Below the pieces are notes generated by a model. That model worked only from the letters and a program-made list of their open reading frames with translations, was not told the DNA's origin and did no database searches. A stretch of DNA of 64,000 bases, from the NCBI GenBank assembly GCA_910588335.1, contig CAJUQV010000008.1, positions 33,040 to 97,039 of the forward strand. Reading direction: 5' to 3'. Shown in pieces: positions 60,481-64,000 of the stretch. Within the stretch, counting starts at the first letter, position 1, and each line of letters opens with the position of its first letter. The DNA is from an uncultured Ruminiclostridium sp. (GTDB lineage Bacteria > Bacillota > Clostridia > Oscillospirales > Ruminococcaceae). The translations under genes and the position numbers were made by a program.

Positions 60481-60509
60481 TTTATACACTGTTATTTTAT
60501 TCTTAACAG
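60481..60509 (-). promoter_or_regulatory. tro promoter with overlapping palindromic operator candidate
   Basis: CTGTTA-N9-TAACAG (60489-60509) lies across the spacer and -35 of a promoter whose -10 is TATAAA (minus strand, 60481-60486). Metal-regulated importers usually have such a site for a DtxR/MntR or Fur-family repressor; none is encoded in this window. Confidence 0.6.
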
Positions 60510-60605
60510 GGAAATATGACACAAAAATCGGGAAAAATATAGAAAGCGCAATATGAAAATTTTAAATAATTTAAAAAATGTGCTTTGAACGCAATTTTTT
60601 ACCGC

Positions 60606-60660
60606 AAAAAGAACAGCAATCAATTTTTGCCGAGGTAAAATTGATTGCTGTTCTTTTTTT
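60606..60660. terminator. Strong bidirectional terminator
   Basis: 22-base perfect arms (AAAAAGAACAGCAATCAATT and on, 60606-60627 with 60637-60658), 9-base loop, T-runs in both directions. It stops the leftward transcript from 61.2 kb before the tro promoter. Confidence 0.9.
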
Positions 60661-60679
60661 AGAATATTGTTTATGTCGT

Positions 60680-61030
60680 TCAGGTTTCCGGACTGCGGTT
60701 AAAATCCCTTTTTATCAGGCGTATGCAAATCGCCGTTTTGCTTTCGGGATTTTTTTCGCTGCATATTTCTATCCGATATTTTTTTCGGAAAAAATATATC
60801 ATAGCTGTCAGCAACAATACAAATAAAATAATATTTGCGGAATATACAAATGATTTAAGGAAATATGATTTTGTGGCATAATTATTGCCCATTGTAAAGT
60901 ATTGTCTGCAAAACGGAAGGGGAGCCATTTCAATCAAACTTACAAGCGCCGCAATGAGCATATATTTCACCATTCCGCACCAAAAGAATATTTTTACAAG
61001 TTCTGCCGTACATACTCCGGAAAAAGTCAC
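60680..61030 (-). CDS. Small membrane protein of unknown function
   Basis: Up to 116 residues, GTG start overlapping the stop of the gene at 61027 (GTGA). Two or three hydrophobic segments (MLIAALVSLIEMAPLPFC; SANIILFVLLLTAMIYFF), then a short basic tail. It may be the second half of one membrane protein split by a frameshift, since the preceding frame is also hydrophobic and both end at the same boundary. No family recognised. Confidence 0.4.
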   Translation of the reverse strand: MTFSGVCTAELVKIFFWCGMVKYMLIAALVSLIEMAPLPFCRQYFTMGNNYATKSYFLKSFVYSANIILFVLLLTAMIYFFRKKYRIEICSEKNPESKTAICIRLIKRDFNRSPET

Positions 61031-61260
61031 AAAAAAGCGATACGGGCTGCGTAAAGCAGTATATTGTCGTTTGCTCCGATGTTTATATTGCAGAAATAAT
61101 GCTGTGAGAAAGCCATTATACCGAACATTACCGCTCCTACTGCAAGAAAAATCGCTTTTGTCGTGTTTTTGTTATATGTATTTCTTGAAAAGTTAATATT
61201 ACATAAAACCGGGATAGTAACCGTCCAGAGTACGGGAATAAATGGGAAATTCATCCACAC
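61027..61260 (-). CDS. Small membrane protein fragment
   Basis: At most 77 residues, with hydrophobic KAIFLAVGAVMFGIMAF near the middle. The beginning overlaps the end of the remnant at 61199 and has no ribosome-binding site, so the true start is unclear. Possibly the 5' part of one broken gene with the frame at 60680-61030. Confidence 0.3.
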   Translation of the reverse strand: MWMNFPFIPVLWTVTIPVLCNINFSRNTYNKNTTKAIFLAVGAVMFGIMAFSQHYFCNINIGANDNILLYAARIAFL

Positions 61261-61528
61261 GCCATCCGTTTTCTGTCATAACAAATTTATAATCAAGCGT
61301 ATAAGTATCGTATTCCTCTTTTTTATACTGATCATATACAAACGGTTCTCCCACTTCGATGCAGTATTCGGTCTCCCTGAATAAAATTTCGGATTCTGTA
61401 TTGGTTATCAGTTCATATTCAATATGGACTACCGTTATATCACCTGTCATAGCCGCCGACACAAACCACAGCTCGCCGTTGTAGGAGGCAAAGCACGGAT
61501 ACCGGGAAAAGACGCGATCAAGCGCACT
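61199..61528 (-). pseudogene. 3' remnant of a gene cut by an IS630 insertion
   Basis: The frame is open from 61528 (residues ALDRVFSRYPCFASYNGELW and on) to the stop at 61199, about 109 codons. It ends abruptly at a TAA at the left edge of the insertion sequence and has no start or ribosome-binding site. The readable part (ITVVHIEYELITNTES, MTENGWRVDEFP) looks like a soluble, extracytoplasmic domain, family unknown. Confidence 0.5.
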
Positions 61529-62700
61529 TTAATAAAATGGTATAATATTTGCGAGGTGATGAAAAAGAGCCCACGTAAATATCATGTAGAATTAAGAGAA
61601 GAGGAACGAAGAATCTTCGAGGAAATAGTTAATAAAGGAAAAAACTCGGCAAGTAAAATCAAACATGCCCAAATACTGCTGAAATTGGATGAAGCAAACG
61701 ATAAAAAAGCATGGACCGGTTGGGAAATAAAAGAAGCATATGGAGTTGCGGAAAGAACAACAAGTCTGCTTGCAAAACGTTTTGTGGAAAATGGTTTGGA
61801 AAGTGCCTTTGAGCGTAAAAAGCAAGCTAACCGTCATCATAAAGTGACAGGAGAAGTTGAAGCACAAATGATAGCGATTGCGTGTTCAAAAGCGCCTGAG
61901 GGAAGCAGCAAATGGACATTGCAAATGATTGCTGATAAGCTTGTGGAATTAGATTCTATTTCAGCTACAGCGGTTGGAACTACTTTAAAAAAACGAACTT
62001 AAGCCTTGGCTTGTCAAAGAGTGGTGTATACCAAAACCGGGGACGGAATTTGTAGCGGCTATGGAGGATATATTGGATGTTTATCGGCGTCCTTATAATC
62101 CGTTATATCCGGTTGTATGTCTTGATGAAACAAGTCGTCAGCTGATTGAAGAGGCAAGAGTACCAATAGCCGCAAAACCCGGTGAACCTAAAAAGGTGGA
62201 TTATGAATATCGTCGAAACGGTGTGGTTGATCTGTTTATGATATTTGAACCATTGGCAGGTCAGCGGCATGTAATGATAACGGATTCGCGTAAAAGGATA
62301 GATTTTGCAAATTGCATTGAAATGATTAAAGATGAGTATTATCCAAATTGTGAAAAAATTGTTCTTGTAATGGATAATCTAAATACTCATTCTATTGCGT
62401 CACTTTATACCGCGTTTCCTCCTGAAAAGTCAAGAAGGCTATCAGAAAAGCTTGAAATACATTACACTTCAAAACATGCAAGCTGGCTTAATATGGCAGA
62501 AATAGAAATAGGTATTATGAGCCGTCAATGCTTGTCTGATTATCTTGCCGATAAAGGTGCAATTGAAGCAGAGGTTTTAGCTTGGTGTACTAAACGCAAT
62601 TACAATAATTCCAAAGTCGATTGGAACTTTACAACTTCTGATGCGAGAATTAAATTGAAAAGGCTTTACCCGGTTATTGATTAAACAAGCTTTTTATAGT
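61527..62700 (+). mobile_element. IS630-family insertion sequence, probable limits
   Basis: Limits estimated from the break of the gene remnant on the left and the family A repeat on the right. ACTTTAATAAAA near 61526 and the reverse complement of the right edge, ACTATAAAAAGC, are a weak match for terminal inverted repeats. IS630 elements insert at TA; the duplication cannot be fixed here. Confidence 0.6.
61559..62684 (+). pseudogene. IS630-family transposase with a frameshift at A7
   Basis: First frame 61559-62002 (147 residues): helix-turn-helix domain, WTGWEIKEAYGVAERTTSLL. Second frame up to 62684: DDE domain (PVVCLDETSRQLIEEARVPI; LVMDNLNTHSIASLYTAFPP; the glutamate in LNMAEIEIGIM). The change of frame is at TTAAAAAAACGAACTTAAGC near 61987-62003; reading on in the +1 frame gives ELKPWLVKEWCIPKPGTEFV, the expected linker. 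One A fewer, or two more, would restore the gene. This may be a real mutation or slippage on the A-run. Confidence 0.8.
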
Positions 62701-62703
62701 ACT

Positions 62704-62864
62704 AGGGCTTGTTTGAAAAATCGAAAACGCCGTTTTTTCGCCCCAAAACGGTCATCTTCTGCGTCAAAAAGTCTCGTCAAACGACGGTTTGACTGCGTTT
62801 TTTTCCTTGAAGCTAACCATTTGGGTCAAAAATCCGTCATTTCCTCTATTTTCAAACAAGCTCT
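62704..62864 (+). mobile_element. Family A MITE-like repeat, complete copy
   Basis: 161 bases, AGGGCTTGTTTGAAAA to TTTTCAAACAAGCTCT, same length as the copy at 5293 and nearly identical inside. It starts about 20 bases after the IS630 transposase stop. Confidence 0.87.
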
Positions 62865-62901
62865 AATGTTTTTTCTTTTTGAATTTAGTTTTTTTAAAAA
62901 T

Positions 62902-62938
62902 AAATCGGAGACAACTCGATTTCGGGTGTCTCCGATTT
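62902..62938 (-). terminator. Terminator of the gene pair at 63 kb
   Basis: Perfect arms AAATCGGAGACA / TGTCTCCGATTT with a 13-base loop; an AT-rich T-run follows on the minus strand. Confidence 0.85.
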
Positions 62939-62985
62939 GGGTGGGGAGTTACAGCCACAATATACATTTACATAAAATGGTATGA

Positions 62986-63249
62986 TTATAGATTTATTAC
63001 ACCCCCTGTCAAATCCTCACGAAACTTATCTACAAGTTTTTCCGTTAATTTGGATTTTCCATAGTAATCAAGCACAAAGCTACGATAGCTTTTCCCGTCC
63101 ACAAGTACATCACTCCTCTTAGTCAAAAGCCAGTTTCCGTTACCACCACCTTGTTTCTGAATTTTCCATTCTCTCCCATACCTTTTGCTAATGTCTTCCC
63201 ACTTGCCCTGAACAGACATTGATTCACTTGAAATAAACCTTACCTGCAA
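62986..63249 (-). CDS. Hypothetical small protein
   Basis: 87 residues if translation begins at the TTG at 63249, which has AAGGAGG seven bases upstream; the ATG at 63312 would give 108 residues but has no ribosome-binding site. Rich in charged and aromatic residues (GKWEDISKRYGREWKIQKQG; YRSFVLDYYGKSKLTEKLVD), no signal peptide or membrane segment. Family not recognised. It probably follows the DUF697-like gene in one transcript that ends at 62902-62938. Confidence 0.5.
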   Translation of the reverse strand: MQVRFISSESMSVQGKWEDISKRYGREWKIQKQGGGNGNWLLTKRSDVLVDGKSYRSFVLDYYGKSKLTEKLVDKFREDLTGGVINL

Positions 63250-63332
63250 AATACTATCCTCCTTAGGTTGTTTAATTTTTAGTAAAATCCAACTGTTTTT
63301 GCCGTTTACCATCAATTAAAGGCAATTGCTAT

Positions 63333-63794
63333 CTAATTCTTAGAAATCCGAGCGCCCTCAAACAACGTTTTTAAATTGGCTGCATTTTCGGCAATATCGT
63401 GTGGCTCTTCTCCCTTGTACATTCTGTAAAAAACATCCGCGACGATCCAGCCGAGCGTTTCTGTAAGCACTACCGCCGTGGCCGCTCCTATTACAGCACC
63501 CAATACCGTTCCCGCTCCGGGGATTGCTTTTAAAACATTGGAGACAATTGCTCGTCCGGCTCCCTGTGCCAGAGTTATGCCCATTATGGACTTTGCCGCC
63601 GCCTGTGTCAAGGTGATGTCAAACACTTTTCCTATCGCTATGATCATTCCAATTTGGGCAGCCGTTATAGGTATAGTGTCGGAAATCGGAATGGGAATCG
63701 CTCCCCCCGCGCCTGCTGCCGTTGCCGCCGAATGTATGGCAACTTTACACTTTTTCTTAAGCTCACTCGGCATATTAACTTTTGACTTTGCCAC
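63333..63794 (-). CDS. DUF697/YcjF-like hydrophobic protein
   Basis: 153 residues, GTG start with AAAGGAGG upstream. Two glycine/alanine-rich hydrophobic helical hairpins: AGAGGAIPIPISDTIPITA, QIGMIIAIGKVFDITL, and VLKAIPGAGTVLGAVIGAAT. The IPIPxSD and AAQIGMIIAIGK pattern is that of DUF697, which in larger proteins follows a GTPase domain; here it stands alone. A role in membrane association is likely, function unknown. The charged tail ends in LFEGARISKN. Confidence 0.7.
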   Translation of the reverse strand: MAKSKVNMPSELKKKCKVAIHSAATAAGAGGAIPIPISDTIPITAAQIGMIIAIGKVFDITLTQAAAKSIMGITLAQGAGRAIVSNVLKAIPGAGTVLGAVIGAATAVVLTETLGWIVADVFYRMYKGEEPHDIAENAANLKTLFEGARISKN

Positions 63795-64000
63795 TTTATT
63801 TTTTCCTCCTTTTTAAGAACCACAGCTTGTATAAATTGATCTACCGTTTTGTCTGCCTCAGTCGGGTTTTTTACCTTTTCACTTTGGCGTTATAGAAAAC
63901 GAAAAAAACATAATACGGCATTTGTAGCAATATCTGATTTTTATGTAGTTTACCATAAAAGTATGATCATTTTGTATCAACTGTCGATAATAAGCATTAT

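Noticed and set aside
61505..63000. Two similar ATAAAATGGTAT segments near 61532 and 62974 as ends of one larger element
   Set aside because: They are direct rather than inverted, short, and AT-rich; chance similarity of promoter-like sequence is enough to explain them.
1..64000. CRISPR array, prophage, rRNA or tRNA genes
   Set aside because: No regularly spaced direct repeats with unique spacers, no phage structural genes, and no recognisable tRNA or rRNA sequence were seen on reading both strands; a dedicated tRNA search was not possible.

Overview
The window reads as ordinary chromosome from an anaerobic, low-to-mid GC Firmicute of the class Clostridia. Gene content fits an Oscillospirales / Ruminococcus-like, gut or rumen glycan-using lineage, but I infer this from gene families and order, not from any search. 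Supporting signs are: the rplU-prp-rpmA cluster with an N-terminally extended L27, tepA-ylzJ close to ftsK/spoIIIE, Mini-RNase III next to obg, an NfnAB-type bifurcating transhydrogenase, Shine-Dalgarno-rich starts including GTG and TTG, and sigma-A promoters with 17-base spacers.

Layout. 0-9 kb (+ strand): 3' part of polA, a small phosphatase, rimI, an ECF sigma factor with a probable membrane anti-sigma partner, pyrimidine salvage (pdp, cdd), a secreted GH5 endoglucanase and a GNAT. 9-31 kb (mostly - strand): yebC-yitT-mrnC-obg, two GNATs, rpmA-prp-rplU, a hydrolase, fucO, a phosphoribosyltransferase-like protein, an EF-G paralogue (+), a GH5_8 mannanase-like lipoprotein, fucI, a membrane-anchored serine protease, a half-size EamA protein, purL and mtaB. 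30.7-34.3 kb: accessory stretch with two tandem HPr-like genes that lack the catalytic histidine region, an RNHCP zinc protein, an orphan tnpV and a decayed IS110. 34.3-42.1 kb (- strand): cysK, GNAT, DUF3006 plus ComEC-like hydrolase, ftsK/spoIIIE, uppP, ylzJ, tepA. 42.4-45.4 kb (+): rpsF-ssb-rpsR and a sigma factor fused to a long unknown domain. 45.7-53.8 kb: an SLC13/ArsB-like permease divergent from an AraC regulator, an intracellular GH29 fucosidase, an EamA transporter, nfnAB and a small HTH protein. 54-60.5 kb: TetR divergent from a diguanylate cyclase, then the troABCD-type metal ABC operon. 60.6-64 kb: decayed membrane genes, an IS630 copy and two unknown small genes.

How genes work together. 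Fucosidase, L-fucose isomerase and lactaldehyde reductase supply three steps of L-fucose use, though they sit in three separate places and the kinase and aldolase are not in the window. Two secreted GH5 lipoproteins point to beta-glucan and mannan use. The ribosomal protein and obg genes form the usual housekeeping blocks.

The strongest unusual signal is non-coding. At least three families of short palindromic, MITE-like repeats are spread through intergenic spaces: A, exactly 161 bp in two complete copies; B, about 171-180 bp with much shorter derivatives, ends TTAAGGCAA; C, one or two AT-rich hairpins. Some abut each other, one overlaps the purL stop codon, and one lies in the 5' leader of the AraC gene. 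I did not see a CRISPR array, a phage, an rRNA or a tRNA gene, or a clear defence or biosynthetic cluster.
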